Origin: Plantactinospora sp. KBS50 | GTDB lineage: Bacteria; Actinomycetota; Actinomycetes; Mycobacteriales; Micromonosporaceae | Direction of reading: 5' to 3' | Length of the DNA stretch: 64,000 bases | Assembly: GCF_002285795.1 (NCBI RefSeq) | Contig: NZ_CP022961.1 | Span: forward strand, 806,001 to 870,000 | Shown: piece by piece, positions 18,398-27,465 of the stretch | Layout: each line of letters begins with the position of its first letter | Position numbering within the stretch: position 1 is the first letter of the stretch | The notes under the pieces: model-generated | Seen by the model: the letters and a program-made list of their open reading frames with translations, nothing else | Told to the model about the DNA's origin: nothing | Databases searched by the model: none | Position numbers and translations under genes: made by a program

Positions 18398-19280
18398 GCA
18401 CGATCGTCCTGCTGACGCTGACCGGCCTGGGCCTGTCGGCGCTGTACTTCCTGGTGGCCTCCGGGCTGTCGCTGGTGTTCGGCCTGGCCGACGTGCTGAA
18501 CTTCGCGCACGGCCTGTTCCTGTCGGTCGGCGCGTACGGCACCTGGTGGGCGGCGGGCCACCTGCCCGGCGCCGGCCCGAGCGGCCTGGGCTTCGTCGTG
18601 GCGGTCGCCTTCGGGGTGCTGGCCGGCGCGGCGGTCGGCGCGCTTGTCGAGCTGGTGCTGATCCGGCCGCTGTACGCGCGCCCGATCGAACAGGTGCTGG
18701 TCACGGTCGGCCTCTCGCTGGCCGGGGTGGCGCTGTTGCAGGCCACCTGGGGTGCCGATCCGCGCACGTTCCCGCGGCCGGAGTGGACTCAGCGGGTCAG
18801 CACGGTGCTCGGGGCCAAGGTGCCGAACTCCGGCCTGCTGCTGATCGTGTCCGCCGCGCTGGTGCTGCTGGCGCTGCTGGTCTTCCTGCGCCGCACACGC
18901 TACGGCCTGGTCGTCCGGGCCGGCGTGGAGAACCGGGAGATGGTGACGGCGCTCGGCATCGACGTGCGGCGGGCCTTCACGCTGGTCTTCGCGATCGGCG
19001 GCGCGGCGGCGGCGCTGGCCGGCGCGCTCGGCGGGGTCTACTTCGGCTCGGTGTCGCCCGGCCAGGGCGGCTCGCTGCTGATCTTCGCCTTCATCGTGGT
19101 GGTGATCGGCGGGATGGGCTCGGTGGTCGGTTCGGCGTACGCGGCCGTGGCCGTCGGGCTGCTCCAGCAGTTCGTCAACTACTACGGCACGTCCGGCGCC
19201 GGGGACGTCTGCGTGGTCGCGTTGCTCGCGCTGGTGCTGCTGGTCCGCCCGCAGGGCATCGCCGGAAAGGTGGCCACCGC

Positions 19281-19284
<4 letters not shown>
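18394..19284 (+). CDS. ABC transporter permease, LivH type
   Basis: A 296-residue inner-membrane permease with about eight hydrophobic segments. It has the LivH hallmarks GLADVLNFAHGLFLSVGAY and FIVVVIGGMGSVVGS. The GTG start lies inside the preceding stop codon and its own stop overlaps the next ATG, so translation is coupled on both sides. Together with the LivM-type protein it forms the transmembrane channel. Confidence 0.92.
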
Positions 19285-20516
<1,232 letters not shown>

Positions 20517-20521
20517 GGACG

Positions 20522-20573
20522 GTACGGAAACACCCCCTGCTGCGCGGAGGCGCAGCAGGGGGCGTTTCCGTAC
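20522..20573 (+). terminator. Very strong transcription terminator hairpin after the ABC transporter
   Basis: A stem of 10 + 13 base pairs, interrupted by one A/C mismatch at 20532/20563, closes on a GGAG tetraloop (20546-20549), five bases after the last permease stop. There is no T-tract, as in many actinomycete terminators. Confidence 0.85.
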
Positions 20574-20584
20574 CTGTCGTGACT

Positions 20585-20616
20585 TCTGCCGCGGCCGGCG
20601 CGCCGGCCGCGGCAGA
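20585..20616 (-). terminator. Perfect 32-bp palindrome, likely terminator of the lipoprotein gene
   Basis: Bases 20585-20600 are the exact reverse complement of 20601-20616. The palindrome ends 3 bases from the stop of the minus-strand lipoprotein gene, back to back with the hairpin at 20522. Confidence 0.7.
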
Positions 20617-20619
20617 GGG

Positions 20620-21447
20620 TCAGCCCTGCAGGAACTCGTACAGGTCGGCGGGTGCCTCCTGGGCGGCGCTGCCGGTCGGGGCGGTGAGCTTCGGCGTCGT
20701 CCCGAAGCCGCCGTAGGTGGCGACGTACTGGAACGCCTTCTGCTTGCCCGCCGCCGGGACCTGCATGGTGAAGGCGGTGAGCTTGTCCCCGGTCACCTGG
20801 GCGGTGAACGGGACCTGCGTGGCGGCGGCGCCCAGGGCCTTCATCTGGTCGGCCTCCAGCACCTTGGCCGCCTCCCCGGCGGTCAGGTCGATGATGCCCG
20901 CGTACTTTCCATCGCCCTTGTCCTCGACGGACGTGGCGTTCTCGACCAGCGGACCCACATTGCCCTGATCCGCCCCGTCCAGCTGCGGAACCGCATCGTC
21001 GCCGGTCATCTTGGCCGGATCCAGGTGCATCCACCGGTTCGGAAACTTCGGCAACGCGGCCAGCACCGCGCGGTCACCGCTCAGTTTCACCTTCGCCCAG
21101 GTCTGGTCCCCGACGGTCAGGAACGACATCTTGATGGTGATGCCGCTCTCCTCGCCCGAGGTGCCGATCTGGTACGCCTTCGACTCGGGGTCGATCGAGC
21201 CGGAGATCGCGGTCGTGCCGTCGTTGCTGCTGAACTGGAACGTTCCCTCGGAACCATCCGGTACGGCAGCGAGCAGCTTCTCCTTCGGCGACTGCTCGGG
21301 TGACTCGGCGGCCCCGCCCGGAGCCCCGGAGGCCGGCTGCGCTGTGCTCGCCGGGCCGCAACCGCTCAGTGGTACGGCCATCCCCGCCAACGCCACGGTG
21401 AGCAGTGCGCCCTTTCGCAGCTGGTGGATGACGCTTGGTCGACGCAT
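20620..21447 (-). CDS. Secreted lipoprotein, possibly LppX/LprAFG-like
   Basis: A 275-residue protein with a basic N-terminus, a hydrophobic run and the lipobox PLSGC (Cys30). A Ser/Pro/Ala-rich linker leads to a folded domain with repeated beta-strand patterns (GTFQFSSNDGTTAISGSI, then KYAGIIDLTAGEAAKVLEAD). The layout resembles mycobacterial LppX/LprAFG lipoproteins, whose barrel carries lipids, but I cannot confirm homology by eye. Start ATG at 21447; the frame extends much further upstream only as antisense to recQ. It converges on the transporter operon. Confidence 0.82.
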   Translation of the reverse strand: MRRPSVIHQLRKGALLTVALAGMAVPLSGCGPASTAQPASGAPGGAAESPEQSPKEKLLAAVPDGSEGTFQFSSNDGTTAISGSIDPESKAYQIGTSGEESGITIKMSFLTVGDQTWAKVKLSGDRAVLAALPKFPNRWMHLDPAKMTGDDAVPQLDGADQGNVGPLVENATSVEDKGDGKYAGIIDLTAGEAAKVLEADQMKALGAAATQVPFTAQVTGDKLTAFTMQVPAAGKQKAFQYVATYGGFGTTPKLTAPTGSAAQEAPADLYEFLQG

Positions 21448-21639
21448 CTGTCTACTTTCTTCGCCTGATTCCGCCCAGCAGGGTGCGGAACGCGGGCCGG
21501 TCCTTCGGCGCCGCGCTGCCGTTCCCTGCTGGTTGACGCGGTGATCATGCCAGTAGACCGGCGGTTTCCGCGCCCGGGTTATCCGGCGTCCTACCGGCGC
21601 CGTACCGGCGCTGTCGCCGGCTGCTGGTAGAAAGGCCCG

Positions 21640-23883
21640 ATGAGCACGGAGCGCACGGCGGTACGCGAGCGGGCCGAGGCGGTGCTGCGCCGGCTGGCCG
21701 GGGTGGACGCGCGGTTGCGGGACGACCAGTGGCGGGCCATCGAGGCGCTGGTGGTCGACAAGCGGCGGGTCCTCTGCGTGCAACGCACCGGATGGGGCAA
21801 GTCGGCCGTCTACTTCGTGGCCACCGCGCTGCTCCGCGACGGTGTCGGGGCGGGTGCCGCCGGCCCCGGGGACGCACCGGGCACCGGGGCCGGGGCGACG
21901 GTGATCGTGTCGCCGCTGCTGGCGCTCATGCGCAACCAGGTCGAGGCGGCCGCCCGGGCCGGGATCCGGGCCCGCACGATCAACTCGGCGAATCTCGACG
22001 AGTGGGCCGAGATCACCGCAGAGATCACCGCGGGCAGCGTGGACGTGTTGCTGATCAGCCCGGAACGCCTCAACAACCCGGACTTCCGGGACACCGTGCT
22101 GCCCCGGCTCGCGGCCACCACCGGGTTGCTCGTGGTGGACGAGGCACACTGCGTCTCCGACTGGGGGCACGACTTCCGGCCGGACTACCGCCGGCTGCGC
22201 ACCTTCCTGGCGAACCTGCCGGCCGGCACCCCGGTGCTGGCCACCACCGCCACCGCGAACGCCCGGGTGACCGCGGACGTCGCCGAGCAGCTCAGCGCCG
22301 ATGCCAGCGGCCAGTTGGGTGGGGACGCCCTGGTGCTGCGCGGCCCGCTGGACCGGGAGTCCCTGCGGCTCGCCGTGCTCGATCTGCCGAGCCCGGCGCA
22401 CCGGCTCGGCTGGCTGGCCGACCGCCTGGAGCGGCTGCCCGGCTCGGGGATCATCTACACCCTCACCGTGGCGGCGGCGATGGAGACGGCGGACTTCCTG
22501 GCGGCCCGCGGGTACGCCGTGGCGGCCTACACCGGGCAGGCGGAGGACGCGGACCGGCGCGCGGCCGAACAGGATCTGCTGGACAACAAGCTCAAGGCGT
22601 TGGTGGCCACCAGCGCGCTGGGGATGGGGTTCGACAAGCCGGACCTGGGCTTCGTGGTGCACCTCGGCGCGCCGCCGTCGCCCATCGCGTACTACCAGCA
22701 GGTCGGCCGGGCCGGTCGGGCGGTCCAGCACGCCGAGGTGCTGCTGCTGCCCGGCGCGGAGGACGCGGCGATCTGGCGCTACTTCGCCTCGCTCGCCTTC
22801 CCGCCGGAGGAACAGGTGCGCCGGGTGCTGGACGCGTTGCATCCGGACCGCCCGCTGTCGACGCAGGCGCTGGAGCCGATCGTCGACCTGCGCCGGGCCC
22901 GGCTGGAGCTGATGCTCAAGGTGCTCGACGTGGACGGCGCGGTCCGGCGGGTCCGCGGCGGCTGGGTGGCCACCGGGCAGCCGTGGGTCTACGACGCCGC
23001 CCGGTTGCGCCGGGTCGCCGAGGCCCGCGACGCCGAGCAGCGGGCCATGCGCGAGTACGCGGCGACGCCGGGTTGCCGGATGCGGTTCCTGCGGGACTGC
23101 CTGGACGATTCCACGGCGGCGGACTGCGGCCGGTGTGATCGCTGTGCGGACGCGCGGTTCGATCCGGAGGTGTCCCCGGCGGCGCTCGGCGCGGCGACCG
23201 CGTTCCTTCGCCGGCCGGGTGTGCAGGTGCAGCCGAAGAAGCTCTGGCCCACCGGGCTGGAGGCGGTCGGCGTGCCGTTGAAGGGTCGGATCCCGCCCGC
23301 CGAGCAGTTGCTGCCGGGCCGGGCCGTGGGCCGGCTGTCCGACCTCGGCTGGGGCGGGCGGCTGCGGGCGCTGCTCGGACCGGAGGCGCCGGATGGCGAC
23401 GTACCGGATGATCTGGTCGCCGCGGTGGTCGAGGTGCTGAAGGACTGGGCGCACGGCGACGACCCGTGGCCGCGCCGGCCGGCGGGCGTCGTGGCGGTGG
23501 CGTCCCGGCGCCGGCCGCGGTTGGTGCGTTCGCTGGCCGAGCGGATCGCGGCGGTGGGCAGGCTGCCGTTGCTCGGTGCGGTCGTTCCCACGGACGCCGC
23601 GGCGGAGGCCGGCGGCGTCGAGCCGGTGTCCGAGGCCGTCCCGCCGGGCGCCGCGTCGGGGGCCGGCGGTGCGCGCGGCAACAGCGCCCAGCGGGTACGC
23701 GCGCTGCACGGTGCCCTCGGCGTGCCACCCGAGTTGGCGGCGGCGGTCGCCGGTGCGGACGGCCCGGTGCTGCTGGTGGACGACCTGGTCGACTCCGGCT
23801 GGACGATGGCGATGGCCGGCCGGCTGCTGCGCCGGGCCGGCGCCGCGGACGTGCTGCCGCTCGCCCTGGCCGTCGCCGGCTGA
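21640..23883 (+). CDS. recQ: RecQ-type ATP-dependent DNA helicase with C-terminal phosphoribosyltransferase-like domain
   Basis: 747 residues. The helicase core has motif I QRTGWGKSA (residues 48-56), DEAHC (167-171), TATA and QQVGRAGRA. A Cys-rich zinc segment follows (about 479-505, with DCGRCDRC). The remaining 220 residues are not HRDC: they end in VDDLVDSGWT (713-722), the PRPP-binding loop pattern of phosphoribosyltransferases, after a conserved block of Pro/Gly-rich sequence. RecQ enzymes unwind 3'-tailed DNA in recombination repair. Whether the C-terminal domain binds PRPP is unknown. AGAAAGG precedes the ATG. Confidence 0.9.
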   Translation: MSTERTAVRERAEAVLRRLAGVDARLRDDQWRAIEALVVDKRRVLCVQRTGWGKSAVYFVATALLRDGVGAGAAGPGDAPGTGAGATVIVSPLLALMRNQVEAAARAGIRARTINSANLDEWAEITAEITAGSVDVLLISPERLNNPDFRDTVLPRLAATTGLLVVDEAHCVSDWGHDFRPDYRRLRTFLANLPAGTPVLATTATANARVTADVAEQLSADASGQLGGDALVLRGPLDRESLRLAVLDLPSPAHRLGWLADRLERLPGSGIIYTLTVAAAMETADFLAARGYAVAAYTGQAEDADRRAAEQDLLDNKLKALVATSALGMGFDKPDLGFVVHLGAPPSPIAYYQQVGRAGRAVQHAEVLLLPGAEDAAIWRYFASLAFPPEEQVRRVLDALHPDRPLSTQALEPIVDLRRARLELMLKVLDVDGAVRRVRGGWVATGQPWVYDAARLRRVAEARDAEQRAMREYAATPGCRMRFLRDCLDDSTAADCGRCDRCADARFDPEVSPAALGAATAFLRRPGVQVQPKKLWPTGLEAVGVPLKGRIPPAEQLLPGRAVGRLSDLGWGGRLRALLGPEAPDGDVPDDLVAAVVEVLKDWAHGDDPWPRRPAGVVAVASRRRPRLVRSLAERIAAVGRLPLLGAVVPTDAAAEAGGVEPVSEAVPPGAASGAGGARGNSAQRVRALHGALGVPPELAAAVAGADGPVLLVDDLVDSGWTMAMAGRLLRRAGAADVLPLALAVAG

Positions 23884-23965
23884 TCCCGGCCAACCCGGCG
23901 GCTCGGCCGGCCACCGCCGGGGTTGGCTCCCGCCGTCAGCGACCGGTGACCGGCGGCCGGTGACC

Positions 23966-24007
23966 GGTGGTCGGTGGCCGGTGGTCGGTGGCCGGTGGTC
24001 AGCGGCC
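23966..24007. repeat. 14-bp tandem repeat (GGTGGTCGGTGGCC, three copies)
   Basis: Copies at 23966, 23980 and 23994 (the last diverged), with degenerate GGT-rich sequence from 23941. It lies between the convergent recQ and NlpC/P60 genes, so a terminator role is possible, but no hairpin is evident. Confidence 0.8.
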
Positions 24008-24036
24008 GGGCCGCCTCCGGCCGCCGGTGCTCGCCG

Positions 24037-25011
24037 TCAGCCTGGCCGGCCGTAGCCGTGCACGGGTTGCGAGTCGACCGAGTCGATCCGGATGCGCTCC
24101 CCGGTGCGGGGCGCGTGGATCATCTTGCCGCCGCCGATGTAGATGGCGACGTGATGGATGGACGGGTAGTAGAAGACGAGGTCGCCGGGGCGGAGCGCGG
24201 ATCGGCCGACCCGGGTCACCGCCTGCCACTGGCGGGCCGCGTTGTGCGGCAGCCGTACGCCGGCCGCGGCCCACGCCGCCGAGGTGAGGCCCGAGCAGTC
24301 GTACCCGTCGGGCCCGCTGGCCCCCCACCGGTAGTTCTTGCCGAGCTGGGCGTACGCGAACCGGACGGCCTTCGCCCCGGCGCCGTTGCCGGCCGGTGGC
24401 GCCGGAGCGTCCACCGCGCCGGACTCCGCGGCCGCACCCGCGGCCCGACGCAGCTCGGTGAGCCGGGCGATGTCGCTTTCGATCTGCCGTTTGCGCTGGT
24501 CGAGCTGGTGTTCCTCGGTCCGCTGCGCGGCCGCCAGCGCCTTGGCGTTGCGGCGGGCCAGCGCGAGCCGGTCCCGGGTGTCGGTGAGTTCGTTCAGCGC
24601 GCTGCGCTGGTCCCGACCGAGCCGCTCCAGCGTCATCAGCGACTCGACCAGGTCGCTTGTGGTGCCGTCGAGCACGGCGACCATCGCCACCGTGTCGGTC
24701 CGGCCGGTGCGGTACGCGGTGGACGCGATCAGGGCCACCTGGCCGCGGCGGTCCGCGAGGCGCTGCTCCAGCGACACCAGTTCGGCGTCGAGGGCGGCGA
24801 TCCGGGCGGTGGTGTCGAGGAGTTCCTCGTGCAGGTCGTTGTAGTCCTCGACCACCACCTCCAGCCGTTCGGAGGCGTCGCTGAGCTGTCGTGCGGTCCC
24901 AGCCGGGTCGGGTGCGGCGCGGGCCACCCCGGGCGTCGCGCCGAGCGTGACCATCAGAACGGCGGCCAGTGGGGCTATCCGGTGGGACGACAAAGTTGTC
25001 GGCACGTTCAT
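24037..25011 (-). CDS. Secreted NlpC/P60 peptidoglycan hydrolase with coiled-coil domain
   Basis: A 324-residue protein. The signal peptide ends at about residue 32 (GVARA/AP). A long coiled coil of roughly 160 residues follows, then the NlpC/P60 domain with catalytic Cys239 in YDCSGLTSAAW and the His region HHVAIYIGGGKMIHAP. Such RipA-like enzymes cleave peptide stems between D-Glu and the diamino acid; the coiled coil usually controls activity or partner binding. ATG at 25011 follows directly on a GTG; no clear ribosome site is visible. Confidence 0.92.
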   Translation of the reverse strand: MNVPTTLSSHRIAPLAAVLMVTLGATPGVARAAPDPAGTARQLSDASERLEVVVEDYNDLHEELLDTTARIAALDAELVSLEQRLADRRGQVALIASTAYRTGRTDTVAMVAVLDGTTSDLVESLMTLERLGRDQRSALNELTDTRDRLALARRNAKALAAAQRTEEHQLDQRKRQIESDIARLTELRRAAGAAAESGAVDAPAPPAGNGAGAKAVRFAYAQLGKNYRWGASGPDGYDCSGLTSAAWAAAGVRLPHNAARQWQAVTRVGRSALRPGDLVFYYPSIHHVAIYIGGGKMIHAPRTGERIRIDSVDSQPVHGYGRPG

Positions 25012-25087
25012 CACAACGACTGACGCCGATAGAAGGAGACGGTCTGCCCGCGAGGTCGTCCTCGGCGAGGACGGGGCGCGGGTCGGC

Positions 25088-25501
25088 TCAGCTCGCCCGG
25101 CGGGTCGGCCGACGGGCCAGATAGTGCAACATGTCGCGGATGTCCCGCTTCTCGTCGGCGGCGACCCGGGGGTCGGCCAGCCGGCTCAGGATGATCCTGA
25201 TGTCCTCGTCCACCCGGGCGCCGGCGCCGCGACCCGCCCGGGAGCCGGCGGCGTCGCCGTCGGGCAGGCCGAGGGCCCGGAAGGCGGCGCCCACCGGTAC
25301 GCCGAGGGCGGCGCAGAAGCCGCGGACCTTGGCCAGCTCGGGGTAGTCCTGCCAGTCGCCGGCCAGCCAGCGGAAGACCGTGGAGCGGCCCACCCCGGTG
25401 TGCGTGGCCAGGTCGGTGACCGTCCAGCCGCGGTCGGACCGGGCATCGTCGATCGCCCGGCGGACGAAGCGGGCGAACGCCGCCTGTGGCGTCTCAGGCA
25501 C
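25088..25501 (-). CDS. XRE-type helix-turn-helix regulator
   Basis: The N-terminal half carries a Cro/C1-type helix-turn-helix (RGWTVTDLATHTGVGRSTVF, then RWLAGDW). The C-terminal part is Gly/Arg-rich and ends in a helical EDIRIILSRLADPRVAADEK segment. I chose the GTG at 25501 because GGAGG lies 8 bases upstream; a TTG at 25528 would add nine residues but has no ribosome site. It sits 76 bases upstream of the NlpC/P60 gene on the same strand and could regulate it. The target is not known. Confidence 0.75.
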   Translation of the reverse strand: MPETPQAAFARFVRRAIDDARSDRGWTVTDLATHTGVGRSTVFRWLAGDWQDYPELAKVRGFCAALGVPVGAAFRALGLPDGDAAGSRAGRGAGARVDEDIRIILSRLADPRVAADEKRDIRDMLHYLARRPTRRAS

Positions 25502-25620
25502 CCAAGCCACCTCCGTCGACAGGCTCAACGCTGGATCGAGCCTATCCCGCGGGACGACCGGTGCAACTGACCGATCGACCGGTTAGTCTCGTGGACCGGA
25601 CTCACTATCGTGAATCCGAC

Positions 25621-25658
25621 GGCGGGGCCGACCCCGCCCGACGGGTCCCTCCCCGTCG
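25621..25658. promoter_or_regulatory. Two consecutive perfect hairpins in the 5' region between the HTH gene and the small membrane protein gene
   Basis: GGCGGGG-CCGA-CCCCGCC (25621-25638) is followed at once by CGACGGG and CCCGTCG (25639-25658). The whole 25502-25865 gap holds no gene. A TATGCT -10-like hexamer at 25790-25795 may serve the membrane protein gene. Function of the hairpins is unknown. Confidence 0.35.
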
Positions 25659-25865
25659 GTCCCGCCGAGTCTCGACCGGTGCTCCGGCCTCGGCCTGCGC
25701 AGACGGCGACGTGTACCGGGTGGTGCCCCGACGAACCGAGGGGGTCGGCGGGGCGCCACGGTACACGGGCAGTGAGCGGTCACATCCTCTATGCTCTACA
25801 GCTCACGCGTGCCGACGTGTCCGGCCCGCGAGCGGCGACGGTCCGAGACCAGCAAGAGGAGCGAC

Positions 25866-26264
25866 ATGGCCGAACCATCCTCCCCGCTCCCGCACCAGCC
25901 CGGGGCGATAAGCCTGTTCTTCGTGATCAAGGCCGGGGTCTTCGCCGCGGCGTTCTGGGTCTGGCTGGTCGTGCTGATGGTCCAGGGCGGCGCCGCGTCC
26001 GGGCTGCACCTGTTCGTGGCCTCCGGCGCGATCACCACCACCGGCGTGTCGGTGCTGCTCGGCGTCCGGCTGGCGATCCAGCGCAACGCCGCCGTGCGGC
26101 ACGCCGAACTCAAGCGGCTCCTGGTGGACATCTCCTGGAACGCGTTTGCCGCGGCGGGCAGTGCCGAGGAGGCCGACGCCACGGTCGTACCGTTCCGTGG
26201 CTTCGACACCCCGACGCCCCGGCGGGGGCGCGGCGAGAAGAACGACCTCGAACGCCGCCGGTAG
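25866..26264 (+). CDS. Small membrane protein, two predicted membrane segments
   Basis: 132 residues. Hydrophobic segments at about residues 17-40 and 46-68 (with FWVWLVVLMVQ between charged flanks), then a cytosolic tail with a helical stretch (AAVRHAELKRLLVDISWNAF) and a basic end. The start is clear: AAGAGGAG six bases before the ATG. I do not recognise the family. It diverges from the HTH gene and faces the methyltransferase gene 18 bases away. Confidence 0.78.
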   Translation: MAEPSSPLPHQPGAISLFFVIKAGVFAAAFWVWLVVLMVQGGAASGLHLFVASGAITTTGVSVLLGVRLAIQRNAAVRHAELKRLLVDISWNAFAAAGSAEEADATVVPFRGFDTPTPRRGRGEKNDLERRR

Positions 26265-26282
26265 CCGCCGGCCGGCGGCGGG

Positions 26283-27455
26283 TCAGGCCGCCTCGGCGGG
26301 GGTCCGCGGCTCGGGTGCCGTGCCCAGCAGCCGTTCCAGGGCGGGCGCGACCCGCCACTGCGCCACCAGCGCGCGGTAGTCCGCCACCTGCTCCGGCGTG
26401 CCGGCGGAGCCGGAACGCCGGGCCCGGATCAGCAGGTTGCGCGGGGTGTGCTGGGACTCGACGAACTCGACCACGTCCACCCGGTAGCCGTGCAACCGCA
26501 GCAGCGCGGCCCGGAGCGAGTCGGTGAGCACGTCGGCGAACCGCTCCCGCAGGATGCCGTGCCGGGTGAGCGGGTCGTACGGCTGCGGCGGTTCGGTGCG
26601 GCGCAGCTGGGCCGCGATGTCATGGTGGCAGCAGGGCGCGGCGAGCACCCAGCGGGCGCCCCAGCGCACCGCCCGGGCCAGGGCCTCGTCCGTGGCGGTG
26701 TCGCAGGCGTGCAGCGCGAGCACCAGGTCGGGCGGGTCGGCCACCTCGACGTCCAGGATGCTGCCGGCCACGAAGCGGACCGACTCGGCGCAGTCGAGCT
26801 GCTCGGCCAGTGCCGTGTTGCGCCGGCGCTGATCCTCCCGGACGTCCACCCCGACGAGGTCGACCGCCAGTCCCCGCCCGGTCAGGTAGCGGTACGCGGC
26901 GAAGCTCAGGTACGCGTTGCCGCAGCCGAGGTCCACCACCCGCAGCGGGCCGGTCAGGTCGGCCGGCAGGGTGGCCTCCAGGGCGCGCAGGAAGGCGTCC
27001 ACCTGGCGCCGCTTGGCGGCGCTGCCACCGACGGCGGCGAACAGCGGGTCACCCGGATCGAGCAGGTGTTCCTTCACCCGGTCGTGGCCGGCCACCGGTG
27101 CCGGCACCCGGTCCGCCGCCGCCCGGTGCACCTGGGCCGCGCCCTTCTTGGTGATCCGTACCTGGAGGGTGGCGGTGGCGGTCTCCACGTGCCAGTTGCC
27201 GAACGGCTCGGCCAGCAGCGCGTCGACCGCCGCGTCCGCCTCGGCGCCGGCGACGTTGCGGGTGTGCGGCCGGGCGCCGTCGAAGGTGGCGATCTGCAGG
27301 CGCGGGCCGGCCTTGATGGTCACCGGCCGCAGTTCGGCCCGGACCACCGAGGGGGTACGGCCGCGCTGCCGGCCGGCGGCCACGGCACGGCTGAGGTCCG
27401 GCCCCAGCAGCAGGGACCGGACCTCGGCGAGCGCCTCGTCCAGGGATTCGGGCAT
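26283..27455 (-). CDS. SAM-dependent methyltransferase (methyltransferase domain 32-like)
   Basis: 390 residues. The SAM-binding motif VVDLGCGN is at about 173-180, with VGVDVRED as motif II, LHACDTATDEAL near 248 and a striking CCHHD at 275-279. These resemble the family that includes eukaryotic METTL25-type proteins; the substrate is unknown, RNA being likely. The N-terminal 165 residues form a separate module. The ATG lies 10 bases after the DEAD-box helicase stop on the same strand, so the two probably share a transcript, which supports an RNA-related role. Confidence 0.85.
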   Translation of the reverse strand: MPESLDEALAEVRSLLLGPDLSRAVAAGRQRGRTPSVVRAELRPVTIKAGPRLQIATFDGARPHTRNVAGAEADAAVDALLAEPFGNWHVETATATLQVRITKKGAAQVHRAAADRVPAPVAGHDRVKEHLLDPGDPLFAAVGGSAAKRRQVDAFLRALEATLPADLTGPLRVVDLGCGNAYLSFAAYRYLTGRGLAVDLVGVDVREDQRRRNTALAEQLDCAESVRFVAGSILDVEVADPPDLVLALHACDTATDEALARAVRWGARWVLAAPCCHHDIAAQLRRTEPPQPYDPLTRHGILRERFADVLTDSLRAALLRLHGYRVDVVEFVESQHTPRNLLIRARRSGSAGTPEQVADYRALVAQWRVAPALERLLGTAPEPRTPAEAA

Positions 27456-27465
27456 CGACGCGCGG

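Noticed and set aside
21448-23709. Upstream extension of the lipoprotein frame, about 750 codons antisense to recQ
   Set aside because: The sequence before the lipoprotein signal is Arg/Gly/His-rich filler, and recQ on the other strand is a clear gene.
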